NCBI GenBank assembly: GCA_910577925.1 | Contig: CAJTOI010000016.1 | Span: 9,200 to 73,199, forward strand | Direction of reading: 5' to 3' | DNA: 64,000 bases | Source of the DNA: an uncultured Roseburia sp. | GTDB lineage: Bacteria > Bacillota > Clostridia > Lachnospirales > Lachnospiraceae | Part shown: positions 43,905 through 52,747 of the stretch, in pieces | How the letters are laid out: every line of letters begins with the position of its first letter | Numbering within the stretch: the first letter of the stretch is position 1 | Made by a program: the position numbers and the translations under genes | Notes under the pieces: generated by a model | What the model saw: only the letters and a program-made list of their open reading frames with translations | Told to the model about the DNA's origin: nothing | Databases searched by the model: none

Positions 43905-45626
43905 ATGAAAACAGAGATATCACTGCAGAGCTGGATTCGATATTACTGGGTTGGGATGTTGATTCTTCTTGCAGTGATCTACGCCTTCACCTCATCGTGG
44001 ATGCTTCGCATGCTGACGCAGCGGGCGGAAGAGACGATACGCAAAAGCGTCCGCATTGTGCAGGAAGATATCGAGGATGCGCTGGAAATTTCGGACAGCT
44101 TTATCTATGAGTCACTTTACAACGGCGCAGAAAGGACGGTGACGCAGCTCTATTATTCTCTGGGCAGTGAGACGGACCCCATACGGCTGCTGGAGGCGCA
44201 GCATACGGTGCTTGCGTCTCTCGGCAGTATTGTATCATGGTCGGACATGATTGATTTTGTGCTGGTCTATACGGATCGCGCGGACGGAATGGTATGGCTT
44301 GAGACGGGGACGGAGGGAAATTATCAGGCGCGCAGAGAATTAAAAGAGCTGCTTGGCACGATGATCACTGGGAACGCGAAGGATTTTCTGCGGCGGTATA
44401 TGGTCTGCATGTGTCCGCAGGGGAATTACATGCTGCGCGTGCTAAAAATTGAGAAAAGCTATCTGATTGCCTGCGTGTCGGAGAAAAAGATTCTCCGGAT
44501 GCTTTCCGGCGCGCAGTATAAAGAGACGGGAATCGCGTTTGTGGCCAAGGAGGACGGCAGAGTGATCGCGGCTTCCGGTACAGTGGCGGGAGTGCTCTCT
44601 CCCCAACAGGAGGGGACTTACATTTCGGTGGACGGAAAACAGTATCTGCAGACCGGATATGTCTCGGAACAGACCGGGTACTATTTCGGAATGCTGACGG
44701 ACAAGCAGAGTATTCTTGAGGATATGAAGGTATTCCGGCTGATTTTTTTTCTGGTATTTCTGATTTTAATGATTCTTGTGCCCGCAGTGTCCGCGCTGCT
44801 GCACGTTTATGTCGGGATGCCGATTCGCAGTATTGCAGATTCAATGGCGCGGATTGCGGCCGGGGATTTGGATGTGACGGTGGCAGAGCAGTCGGGAATC
44901 AGTGAGCTTGGTCAGCTGGTACGCTCCTTTAATCATATGGTCGGCAGGATAAAGCAGCTGAAGATTGAGAAGTACGAAAGCCGGCTGGAGATGCAGAAAG
45001 CGACGATGCAGTATCTGCAGCTTCAGATTAAACCTCATTTTTATGCGAATATGTTCAATATCATTTATTCGCTGGCTCAGTGCAGAGATTACGACACGAT
45101 TCAGAGGATTTCCCAGTCGGTTGTGGACTATTCCCGCTATATGTTTCGGGATGCGGCGGAGCTGGTTGAGCTTAAGCGGGAGCTGGAGCATGTAAGAGCT
45201 TATATGGAAATTCAGGAAATTCGTTATATGAAGCAGATTATATGCGAAATTGAGGCCGGGGAGGAAACGTTTGGCGCGCTTATCCCGCCGTTTGTGATTC
45301 AAAGCTTTGTGGAAAACAGTGTGAAATATGCGTTTTCTCTGAGAGAGAGCAATCGGATTCTGATTCGGGTGCAGGTGGATGATGCAAAAGAATATCTGTG
45401 GATCCGGATTCGGGATAACGGGGTCGGGTACAGCGATGAATTGCTTGAATCTGACTGGAAACATATCGGTGAGAGCGAACATATCGGCCTGACAAATGTT
45501 TACCGCAGACTGTGCCTGATTTACGGCGACAGGTCGGATATCCGGCTGGAAAATGAAAGCGGGGCGGTGACGACGATAAAGTTACCCTACATCGCGGTCG
45601 ATGACGGGGCGAATGAGGATGTGTGA
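43905..45626 (+). CDS. YesM-type sensor histidine kinase
   Basis: A 573-residue kinase. Spans at about residues 16-36 and 278-302 enclose a 240-residue sensor of dCache-like length. HAMP follows (303-360). The His_kinase domain carries H378 in LQIKPHFYANMFNI, and the ATPase domain has VENSVKYAF and RDNGVGY. It is in one operon with the importer and with its regulator 15 bases downstream. This family senses sugars or sugar-loaded binding proteins. Confidence 0.92.
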   Translation: MKTEISLQSWIRYYWVGMLILLAVIYAFTSSWMLRMLTQRAEETIRKSVRIVQEDIEDALEISDSFIYESLYNGAERTVTQLYYSLGSETDPIRLLEAQHTVLASLGSIVSWSDMIDFVLVYTDRADGMVWLETGTEGNYQARRELKELLGTMITGNAKDFLRRYMVCMCPQGNYMLRVLKIEKSYLIACVSEKKILRMLSGAQYKETGIAFVAKEDGRVIAASGTVAGVLSPQQEGTYISVDGKQYLQTGYVSEQTGYYFGMLTDKQSILEDMKVFRLIFFLVFLILMILVPAVSALLHVYVGMPIRSIADSMARIAAGDLDVTVAEQSGISELGQLVRSFNHMVGRIKQLKIEKYESRLEMQKATMQYLQLQIKPHFYANMFNIIYSLAQCRDYDTIQRISQSVVDYSRYMFRDAAELVELKRELEHVRAYMEIQEIRYMKQIICEIEAGEETFGALIPPFVIQSFVENSVKYAFSLRESNRILIRVQVDDAKEYLWIRIRDNGVGYSDELLESDWKHIGESEHIGLTNVYRRLCLIYGDRSDIRLENESGAVTTIKLPYIAVDDGANEDV

Positions 45627-45641
45627 CAGAGGGGAGCGGTG

Positions 45642-46400
45642 ATGCGTAAATTCAGTGTGCTCATTGTAGACGATGACGAGCTTGCAATTCTCGGTTTGGA
45701 GGAGGGAATTGACTGGGAGGCGTTGGATATCGAAAAAGTCTGTAAATGCCACAGCAAGGCGACTGCGATCCGAATGCTGAAAATGTATCCGGTGGATATT
45801 CTGATTGCGGATATTGAGATGCCGAACGGAAACGGACTGGAGCTGATCCGCTGGGCAAGAGAGTTTGCGCCGAAGGTGCGCGCTGTTTTTTATACGGGCC
45901 ATGCGGAATTTACCTATGCGCAGGAGGCTCTGCGCTTCGGAGTGGAGGATTATCTGCTGAAACCGATTCCGTATGAGGAGCTGGAAGCGATTCTTCTGCG
46001 CATCGAAAAGAAGATATTGCTGGAAGAAAAAACAATCAGTCTGTCTGAATTTGCGGAGGCCGGCACGGAGGAGACGACAGAGGAATTGGTCGCTCAGGTC
46101 AAAAAGCTGATTGCGGAAAACTTGTCCGCCCCGAACCTGCAGAGGGATGAGCTCGCGGCAATGGTTCATGTCAGTCCGGGGTATCTCGGACGGATTTTTA
46201 AGAAGGAAACAGGAGCTGCGCTCACGGATTACATTACAAAAAGGCGTATAGCCGTGGCAAAGCAGCTGCTGACAAAGACAAGCCTGTCGATTACCGGTAT
46301 TTCGGAGAGAGTCGGCATATCCTATTCTTCTTATTTTACGAAAATATTTAAGGAGCAGGTGGGGATGACGCCGCAGGAGTTCAGACAGCGGAAAAAATAA
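45642..46400 (+). CDS. YesN-type response regulator with AraC domain
   Basis: A 252-residue regulator, shorter than the usual 500-residue YesN. The receiver has D57 (ILIADIEMPNG) and lysine in LLKPIPYEE. The two AraC helix-turn-helix units are at about 150-250 (LQRDELAAMVHVSPGYLGRIFKKETG and LSITGISERVGISYSSYFTKIFKEQ). ATG 45642 follows GAGGGGAGCGGTG. It probably activates its own operon through the repeats at 40457-40488. Confidence 0.92.
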   Translation: MRKFSVLIVDDDELAILGLEEGIDWEALDIEKVCKCHSKATAIRMLKMYPVDILIADIEMPNGNGLELIRWAREFAPKVRAVFYTGHAEFTYAQEALRFGVEDYLLKPIPYEELEAILLRIEKKILLEEKTISLSEFAEAGTEETTEELVAQVKKLIAENLSAPNLQRDELAAMVHVSPGYLGRIFKKETGAALTDYITKRRIAVAKQLLTKTSLSITGISERVGISYSSYFTKIFKEQVGMTPQEFRQRKK

Positions 46401-46414
46401 CAGGAGGGAAACGG

Positions 46415-47794
46415 ATGGTTGTAAGTACAAATTACGGACAGATTGAGGGAACGGCAAAAAACGGATGCGAGATCTTTTTGGGGATTCCTTATGCAAAGCC
46501 GCCGGTCGGGCCGCTGCGCTTTCACAAGCCCCGCAGGCTAAAACCCTGGAGCGGGGTATACAGGGCGGATCATTTCGGCTGCCGAAGCATGCAGACCGAA
46601 AATCCGCGGGATACGTTTTATAAAAAGGAATTTTACAGCAATCCGGATTTTGCTTGCGGAATGAGTGAGGACTGTCTGTATCTGAATATATGGGTTCCGG
46701 GGCGAAAGGATACGGCGCGTTCGCAGGAAAAGCTGCCGGTGGCGGTCTATATACACGGAGGCGCCTTTTTGGGCGGGGCGGGGAGCAACCTGCCCTTTGT
46801 GTGCGACAATCTGGCGAAGGCGGGTGTGATCGTCGTCACCGTCAATTATCGGCTTGGCGCGCTTGGCTTTCTGTGCCATCCGCTGCTCGGCGTTCCGGGG
46901 GAGAATGAGGCGGGCGGCAATTACGGTCTCTGGGACCAGATTGCGGCGATTGCGTGGGTCAGAGAAAATATCGCGGCGTTTGGAGGCGATCCCGAAAATG
47001 TGACGGTGTTCGGCCAGTCGGCGGGGGCGATGAGTCTGCAGGTACTCGCGGTGTCGGAACAGACCGACGGATTGTTTGCGCGCATGATTTTACAGAGCGG
47101 AGGCGGGTACAGGCATCCGCTTGGCGAGTGCCGCAGCATCGAAAGGGCATCCGGCTTTGCCGAGGATTTGCTTGCCGCGCTCGGAATCCGTGATAGGGAA
47201 TGGACAAAAGGTCAGGAACAGAGGAAGCGGGCGCTTGCCGCGCTGTATGAGACTTCGGAGGAGGAGATGATGCGGGCCGCAGAAGCCGCGGTGGCGCAGG
47301 CGTTTATACAGCGGAAGGGGATGCCGTTTGTCCCTGTCATTGACGGGGAACTGCTGACAAAGGATCAGGATGCGTTAATAGAAGAGGGACGCTTTCATGC
47401 AATCCCCTATCTGCTCGGTGCAAACGGAGACGACCTGACGACGGAAAACCGGACGGAGCGTCTGCCGGAAAACAATCCGATGCAGGCGGCCAACCTTGCC
47501 TTTGCAGAGAAAGTGAGCGGGGCCGGGCGGACGGAAGCGTATGTGTATTATTTTGACAGAAAGCTGCCGGGGGACGAGAGCGGCGCGTTTCATTCGGCGG
47601 AGCTGTGGTATGTGTTCGGCAGTCTTTCCTACTGCTGGAGACCGTTTACGGAGGCGGATCATGCGCTGTCCGCGGAGATGATCGGATACTGGACGAACTT
47701 TATGAAAAACGGAAATCCGAACGGGGACGGGCTGCCGGAATGGAGCGCATACACACAGGAAAATCCGTATGTCCGGCGGCTGGATATAAAGTGA
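46415..47794 (+). CDS. Type B carboxylesterase (first)
   Basis: A 459-residue alpha/beta hydrolase of the cholinesterase family. The oxyanion motif is YIHGGAFLGG and the nucleophile is S202 in VFGQSAGAMS. A candidate catalytic His is in GAFHSAELWYVFG. There is no signal peptide, so it acts on imported esters. The start follows AGGAGGGAAACGG, 15 bases after the YesN stop. Its C-terminal segment recurs as a remnant at 50114-50184, showing that a second copy once stood after the GH2 gene. Confidence 0.92.
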   Translation: MVVSTNYGQIEGTAKNGCEIFLGIPYAKPPVGPLRFHKPRRLKPWSGVYRADHFGCRSMQTENPRDTFYKKEFYSNPDFACGMSEDCLYLNIWVPGRKDTARSQEKLPVAVYIHGGAFLGGAGSNLPFVCDNLAKAGVIVVTVNYRLGALGFLCHPLLGVPGENEAGGNYGLWDQIAAIAWVRENIAAFGGDPENVTVFGQSAGAMSLQVLAVSEQTDGLFARMILQSGGGYRHPLGECRSIERASGFAEDLLAALGIRDREWTKGQEQRKRALAALYETSEEEMMRAAEAAVAQAFIQRKGMPFVPVIDGELLTKDQDALIEEGRFHAIPYLLGANGDDLTTENRTERLPENNPMQAANLAFAEKVSGAGRTEAYVYYFDRKLPGDESGAFHSAELWYVFGSLSYCWRPFTEADHALSAEMIGYWTNFMKNGNPNGDGLPEWSAYTQENPYVRRLDIK

Positions 47795-47843
47795 GGGCAG
47801 CTGTTTTTCATGCGGAATATGAAGAGAGAAAGGCGGACGGGAT

Positions 47844-50105
47844 ATGATGCGGAATACAATCAAATGGAATGAAGCGTGGGAGTTTTATCAGGGAGATCTG
47901 CCGGGAGCGGAGGCGGTGTGGGAGCGTGTCAAACTGCCCCATACGTGGAATGCCGCAGACGGGCAGGACGGCGGAGGCGATTATTATCAGGGGGCTGCCT
48001 GGTACCGGAAAAATCTGATCAGGGAGCCGGAGTGGAAACAGGTGTATATCCGGTTTTGGGCGGTCAGCAAATCGGCAGAGGTGTGGTGCAACGGAAGCCC
48101 GGTGGGAGCGCATGAAGGCGGTTTCTCCGCGTTTACACTGGATCTGACGCCGTATCTGAGAGACGGAGAAAATGAGATTCGTGTGCGTGCGGATAACGGC
48201 AATGAGCAGGCCGTTTATCCGAGGCAGGCAGATTTCACGTTTTTCGGCGGAATCTACCGGGACGTGGAGCTTCTGGTATTTGCCGGTGACGCGCATTTTG
48301 ATGTGGAGCGCTTCGGAACGGATGCGGTTTTTGTGACGCCTTCGGCCGGTGACGGGCATGTAAAGATCGAGACCTTTGTGTCGGGCGGAGACACGGTCTA
48401 TGCGGAAATCTACGATGCGCAGGGGAACCGTGCGGCGAAATCGGAGCCAATCGAAACCGGTTCTGCCGGTATACCCGTCCGTCTTGCGCTTGACGTGCCG
48501 GGGGCGCGCCGCTGGCACGGATGCGCGGACCCGTATCTGTACCGCGCCGTGCTCTGTCTGTGTGAAGGGGATACGGTTGAGGACCGCATATCCGCCGACT
48601 TTGGCTTCCGGGATTTTTCGGTGAGCGCTGCGGAGGGATTTTTCTTAAACGGCGTGTCTTACCCGCTGCACGGCGTCTGCCGCCATCAGGACCGCGAGGA
48701 TATGGGCTGGGCGATTACCGAGACGGAGCATCTGGAGGACATGGCGCTGATACGCGAAATCGGCGCGAACACGATTCGCCTTGCGCATTATCAGCAGGCG
48801 CCGTTTTTCTATGATTTGTGCGATCGAAACGGAATGGTAGTCTGGGCGGAAATCCCGTTTATCAGCGTCTACGATGCAAGGGAAGCAGCGGACGAGAACC
48901 TGCGGCGGCAGCTGCGGGAGCTGATACTGCAGAACTATAACCATCCTTCGATCTGTTTCTGGGGACTCGCCAATGAGCTTGGAATCGGAGGGGAATCAGA
49001 GGCAATGTATGAAATTCTGCGGGAACTGCACCGGACGGCAAAGGAGCTTGATCCGACGAGACTGACTGCGGTTGCCAATGTCGGGATGACTAAGCCGGAC
49101 AGTGAATTGTTCCATATCTCGGATTTGACGTCGTACAATGAGTATATGGGCTGGTATGAAGGGACGGCGGACGATCACGGTGCATTTTGCGACGAAAGGC
49201 ACGGACAGATGCCGGATATTCCGCTTGCGATCAGCGAGTACGGCGCGGAGAGTATTCTGCGCTGGCACAGCGCGGACCCGAAAGTGAAGGACTATACCGA
49301 GGAGTATCAGGCGCTCGTACATGAAAAGGCATATGCGGCGTTTGAAAAGCGGCCGTATCTGTGGGCGACCTGGCTTTGGAATATGTTTGATTTTGCTGCG
49401 GATGCCCGCGATGAGGGCGGCTGTAAGGGACGGAATAATAAAGGGCTTGTGACATTTGACCGGGCCGTGAAAAAGCAGGCGTTTTATTTTTACAAGGCAT
49501 GCTGGAGCGCGGAGCCGTTTGTCTATCTCTGCGGAAAACGATTTGGAAAGCGTGCAGGGAACGCGGTCGATATTCGGGTGTACAGCAACCGCGCGCGCGT
49601 GGAGCTCTGGGTCAACGGCAGGTACGCCGGCGGACAGGACGGAACGCGTGTGTTTGAATTTAAAGGAGTTGCGCTGGACCGTCCGCTGAATGAGATTTTG
49701 GCAAAAACGCCGGAAGGCTGCACGGATATGCTGATACTCGAGCGGGTGGAGCAGTTCCCCGGAGAATATGTCTACAAAGAGGAAAAGCAGGTGGCAGGCG
49801 CGGTGGCGCAGTGGTTTGCAGAGCTTTCCGGTTCCGGGGCCCGCGTGCCGGACGAAATCACCGTCCGTGAGGGCTATCTTTCGGTGGATGATTCGATGGA
49901 CGAAATTTATCGTTACGAGGAAGGCAGACAGGCGGTGCGGGACTTGATCGCAGCGCCGCTGGCTCTCGCAGATCCGGCTATGGCCAAGCGGTTATCCGGG
50001 GGCAGTGCAATGACATTTACCGCGATCTGGCATCACATCCGTAAGCGGCTGCCGGATGAATTGTACGGCCTTTTGAATGAGCGGCTGAATAAGATAAAAA
50101 AATAG
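47844..50105 (+). CDS. Glycoside hydrolase family 2 enzyme
   Basis: A 753-residue GH2 protein without signal peptide. The sandwich domain (1-150) starts with NEAWEFYQGDLPGAEAVWERVKLPHTWNAAD. The barrel holds acid/base E378 (FWGLANELG) and nucleophile E465 (PLAISEYGAES). A later Ig-like domain (about 555-640, VYSNRARVELWVNGR) resembles those of beta-galactosidases and beta-glucuronidases. The final 45 residues form a short helical tail (KRLSGGSAMTFTAIWHHIRKRLPDELYGLLN). Activity may be beta-galactosidase, glucuronidase or another; the sugar cannot be fixed by eye. It probably acts after esterases have removed acyl groups. Confidence 0.92.
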   Translation: MMRNTIKWNEAWEFYQGDLPGAEAVWERVKLPHTWNAADGQDGGGDYYQGAAWYRKNLIREPEWKQVYIRFWAVSKSAEVWCNGSPVGAHEGGFSAFTLDLTPYLRDGENEIRVRADNGNEQAVYPRQADFTFFGGIYRDVELLVFAGDAHFDVERFGTDAVFVTPSAGDGHVKIETFVSGGDTVYAEIYDAQGNRAAKSEPIETGSAGIPVRLALDVPGARRWHGCADPYLYRAVLCLCEGDTVEDRISADFGFRDFSVSAAEGFFLNGVSYPLHGVCRHQDREDMGWAITETEHLEDMALIREIGANTIRLAHYQQAPFFYDLCDRNGMVVWAEIPFISVYDAREAADENLRRQLRELILQNYNHPSICFWGLANELGIGGESEAMYEILRELHRTAKELDPTRLTAVANVGMTKPDSELFHISDLTSYNEYMGWYEGTADDHGAFCDERHGQMPDIPLAISEYGAESILRWHSADPKVKDYTEEYQALVHEKAYAAFEKRPYLWATWLWNMFDFAADARDEGGCKGRNNKGLVTFDRAVKKQAFYFYKACWSAEPFVYLCGKRFGKRAGNAVDIRVYSNRARVELWVNGRYAGGQDGTRVFEFKGVALDRPLNEILAKTPEGCTDMLILERVEQFPGEYVYKEEKQVAGAVAQWFAELSGSGARVPDEITVREGYLSVDDSMDEIYRYEEGRQAVRDLIAAPLALADPAMAKRLSGGSAMTFTAIWHHIRKRLPDELYGLLNERLNKIKK

Positions 50106-50113
50106 AAAAGACA

Positions 50114-50184
50114 GCGGGGAAGGACTGCCGGAATGGAGCGCATACACACGGGAAGCGCCGTTTGTGCGGAGGCTGGACGTATAG
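50114..50184 (+). pseudogene. 3' remnant of a duplicated type B esterase gene
   Basis: The stretch encodes GLPEWSAYTREAPFVRRLDV and a stop. It closely matches the last codons of the esterase at 46415-47794 (GLPEWSAYTQENPYVRRLDI), with strong base identity including a shared run GCCGGAATGGAGCGCATACACAC. Nothing of the gene remains upstream, where the GH2 gene ends at 50105. This suggests the GH2 gene was inserted into, or replaced most of, an esterase copy. Confidence 0.8.
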
Positions 50185-50230
50185 CCGGCACCGCAGGATC
50201 TGACCGCCCTGCACAGGGGAGCGCCCCGGT

Positions 50231-50269
50231 ACTGCCAAACATGACATGCATGTCATGCTTGGCAGTTTT
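50231..50269. terminator. Terminator between converging genes
   Basis: ACTGCCAA pairs with TTGGCAGT, with an inner perfect ACATGACATG palindrome, then TTTTA. The stem is symmetrical and may end both the plus-strand GH2 operon and the minus-strand esterase operon. Confidence 0.85.
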
Positions 50270-51137
50270 ATACGGAACCGCTTCTTTTTAAAGGGAGGAG
50301 TTCCTCCAACGCCTTTTTTATGTATTCATCCCACAGCACAAAATCGTGATCATAACCTTTGGGGCGAATATAATTTACAGGGTAGCCGATTTCCCGGAGG
50401 AGGGCGACATCCGCTTCGACGCGCTCCCGGATAAACTCATTGCTTCCGCAGACAACATGAAATTCACATACCGGATCGCCGGAAGCAAGTTTTTCTTTCG
50501 CGATTCTGGCCAGATCAAAACGGGAACCGTCAATGCCCGAAGCATCTCCGAAAGAGGAATTATACAGCGGGAAATGCGTTTTGAAATGATCACTGAGCAA
50601 TTCGGACTTGAGTGTTTCCGTGGCAAGGGTCATGCCGATACCGCCGGAGATATCGACACACGCGGTATATCGTTCCGGATGCATCAGCGCGGTTCCCAGG
50701 GCGACATTGCCGCCCATGGCGTAGCCGACGATGAAATTATCTTCCCGCTTCGGTGACGATGCAAAAAGCGCCTGCATCACAACCGGCAATTCTTCGGACA
50801 GGAACTTCTGATACGGTACGCCGTAAGCGGTATCGATGCCGAAAGAGTTTGCGATATTGGGCGTCACGAGCATCACATTGTTTTCCTGGGCGTAGCGCTC
50901 GGCATTGCTGTAACGATAGGTCAGCGTGTCATCGTCGCCGCCGCCGTGGATCAGATAGACGGTCTGAAATTTCATGTTCGGCGTGAGGGTGAGGGCGCGT
51001 CTGCCCTCCATGGATAAGGCGCTGGCCGTGGAAGGGTCCTGCTCATAGTAACTGTAGCGATCGGTCGGATAGACAATCGAAATATCGGTGTAGTGTCCGA
51101 GCGCCTGGCTTCTGTAGTTAAATCTCATATAACTCAT
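50268..51137 (-). CDS. Esterase-like protein with altered nucleophile (probable pseudo-enzyme)
   Basis: A 289-residue alpha/beta-hydrolase of the tributyrin-esterase/FrmB type. HGGGDDD is the oxyanion region, and the nucleophile elbow reads GYAMGGN with A140 (GCC) where Ser is expected (TCC is one base away). The acid region reads CGSNEF where family members usually have an Asp (CGTED). The His motif YDHDFVLWDEY is kept. It has no signal peptide and lies 23 bases after the stop of the upstream response-regulator gene, in the same operon. It may bind rather than cleave an ester, for instance as a sensor partner. Confidence 0.85.
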   Translation of the reverse strand: MSYMRFNYRSQALGHYTDISIVYPTDRYSYYEQDPSTASALSMEGRRALTLTPNMKFQTVYLIHGGGDDDTLTYRYSNAERYAQENNVMLVTPNIANSFGIDTAYGVPYQKFLSEELPVVMQALFASSPKREDNFIVGYAMGGNVALGTALMHPERYTACVDISGGIGMTLATETLKSELLSDHFKTHFPLYNSSFGDASGIDGSRFDLARIAKEKLASGDPVCEFHVVCGSNEFIRERVEADVALLREIGYPVNYIRPKGYDHDFVLWDEYIKKALEELLPLKRSGSV

Positions 51138-51160
51138 ACGTGTAAATCTCCTTTTCTTTT

Positions 51161-52747
51161 TTATTCTTCAGGCGGTGTGTCCGCCTGTTTCTGCGCGAAC
51201 GTTTTTCGGTATTCCGAAGGCGTGATCCCCTCGTGTTTTTTAAACATCTGTGTAAAATGGGAAAAGTTCGAATAACCGAGTTCAAGGGAAACGATGCTGA
51301 CCGGAATGTTCGGGTTTTCCAGCATGTCTTTGGCGGCATCCACTTTGATGCGGAGCATATAATTCTTTACGTTTTCTCCCATTTCTTTTTTGAACAGCTT
51401 GGAAAAATATTCCGGATTCAGGTGAATATGTTCCGCGACATCCTTTACGGAAATATCGTTGGATAAATTTGCAAGAATATAGGCTTTCGCCCGCTGCACC
51501 GGGTCCTGATCCGTGTCGGCGCCGCAGTAGGCGGCAATCTGCCTGACAATAAAGGTCACGCCTTTTTTCAGCGACTGCAGATCCCTGCAGCAATTCATAA
51601 AATCGGCGTAGGTATATGCGGCGGTAAAGATGTCGCTGACGTTAATGTTCTGCTGGTATAGATACATGAAAAAAATCTTCGAAATTTCCTGGTGAAATTC
51701 ACAGAGCGTATCAAAATTAAGCTGTCCGGTCGATGCGTGAAAATCGAGATACGCGAAAATATTATTTTCCACGGCCTCGTATTGATTGTTGTCAAGCAGC
51801 CTCCTCCAGCGGGAAATATTTTCCGACAGATTCCGGTTGGTATTTTCTTCGGCGTGAGAGGCAGGAAAGAAGATATCTTTTTTCTTGATCACATCCTGCT
51901 GAAAGAGCGCATGTGCGGAAAAAATAACCTCCCGTATGGATGCAAGCGTTCCGAGCACCGAGACGTAACAGGTCAGTTCGGGGCTTACGACCTCTGCGAG
52001 CGTGTCATAGAACGTTCGATACAGCGCGGTATCAATATCGGCCACGGAGTTGTCGTTTGAAAAAAGCAGAAGAACAAACTGTCGGTACCTGTTTTTGCAG
52101 ACGAGCGGAACTACGCCGGAAGCCGTAAACGTGAAGGAAGCGACGTTTAAAAGGATGGTAAAAATATCATATTCCGGTTTAAAGGAAGAATGTTCATCCT
52201 GATAGGGGTAAAGGTTTATGATTACGGTCCGAAGCAGGGTGTCCGGTTTCAGGGCATACCCCCGCTCGGTCAGCGTTTTCTGCGCCATAATCCGATCGCT
52301 TTCATTCTGGGAAAAGAGGCTTTCCACCATACTTGAGATATAGAGATTGTTCTGGTAGAGCGAATACTGTCTGGATTTTGCGATCTGTGCGGTGGCGCGG
52401 CTTAACACATCTCCGATTTCTTCTTTGGTGGCAGGCTGCACGATATAGTCAAAACAGCCCAGCTTCACACCCTCCTGCGCGTAGCGGAAAGAGGCGTGGG
52501 AAGTGAGCAGTACACGCAGAATGGCAGGGTAATGTTCTTTTACCCATTTGTTTAGGGACAGTCCGTTTTCGCCGGGCATTTCGATGTCCGAGAGCATGAG
52601 ATCGACAGGATGGGACTGTATGACGGCTCTGGCATCGTCTGCGTTGGTAGCCGTGAAAATCTTCCGGATCCCGTAACGGGAAAACGGAATACTGCTTTTA
52701 AGTCCGTCAAGAACGGAAATCTGATCATCGACAAGCAAAAGATTCAT
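51161..52747 (-). CDS. YesN-type response regulator with AraC domain (long)
   Basis: A 528-residue regulator. The receiver has D54 (DLMLSDIEMPGENG); residues 140-415 form the long helical middle region usual for YesN; the AraC DNA-binding units are in the last 100 residues (VKDVAEHIHLNPEYFSKLFKKEMGE, VSIVSLELGYSNFSHFTQMFKKHEG). I start it at MNLLLVDDQ (52747), preceded on its strand by AAAAGGAAG; the frame opens nine codons earlier inside the kinase gene. It overlaps the kinase gene end by 23 bases. Its probable target is the repeat pair at 54568-54603. Confidence 0.92.
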   Translation of the reverse strand: MNLLLVDDQISVLDGLKSSIPFSRYGIRKIFTATNADDARAVIQSHPVDLMLSDIEMPGENGLSLNKWVKEHYPAILRVLLTSHASFRYAQEGVKLGCFDYIVQPATKEEIGDVLSRATAQIAKSRQYSLYQNNLYISSMVESLFSQNESDRIMAQKTLTERGYALKPDTLLRTVIINLYPYQDEHSSFKPEYDIFTILLNVASFTFTASGVVPLVCKNRYRQFVLLLFSNDNSVADIDTALYRTFYDTLAEVVSPELTCYVSVLGTLASIREVIFSAHALFQQDVIKKKDIFFPASHAEENTNRNLSENISRWRRLLDNNQYEAVENNIFAYLDFHASTGQLNFDTLCEFHQEISKIFFMYLYQQNINVSDIFTAAYTYADFMNCCRDLQSLKKGVTFIVRQIAAYCGADTDQDPVQRAKAYILANLSNDISVKDVAEHIHLNPEYFSKLFKKEMGENVKNYMLRIKVDAAKDMLENPNIPVSIVSLELGYSNFSHFTQMFKKHEGITPSEYRKTFAQKQADTPPEE

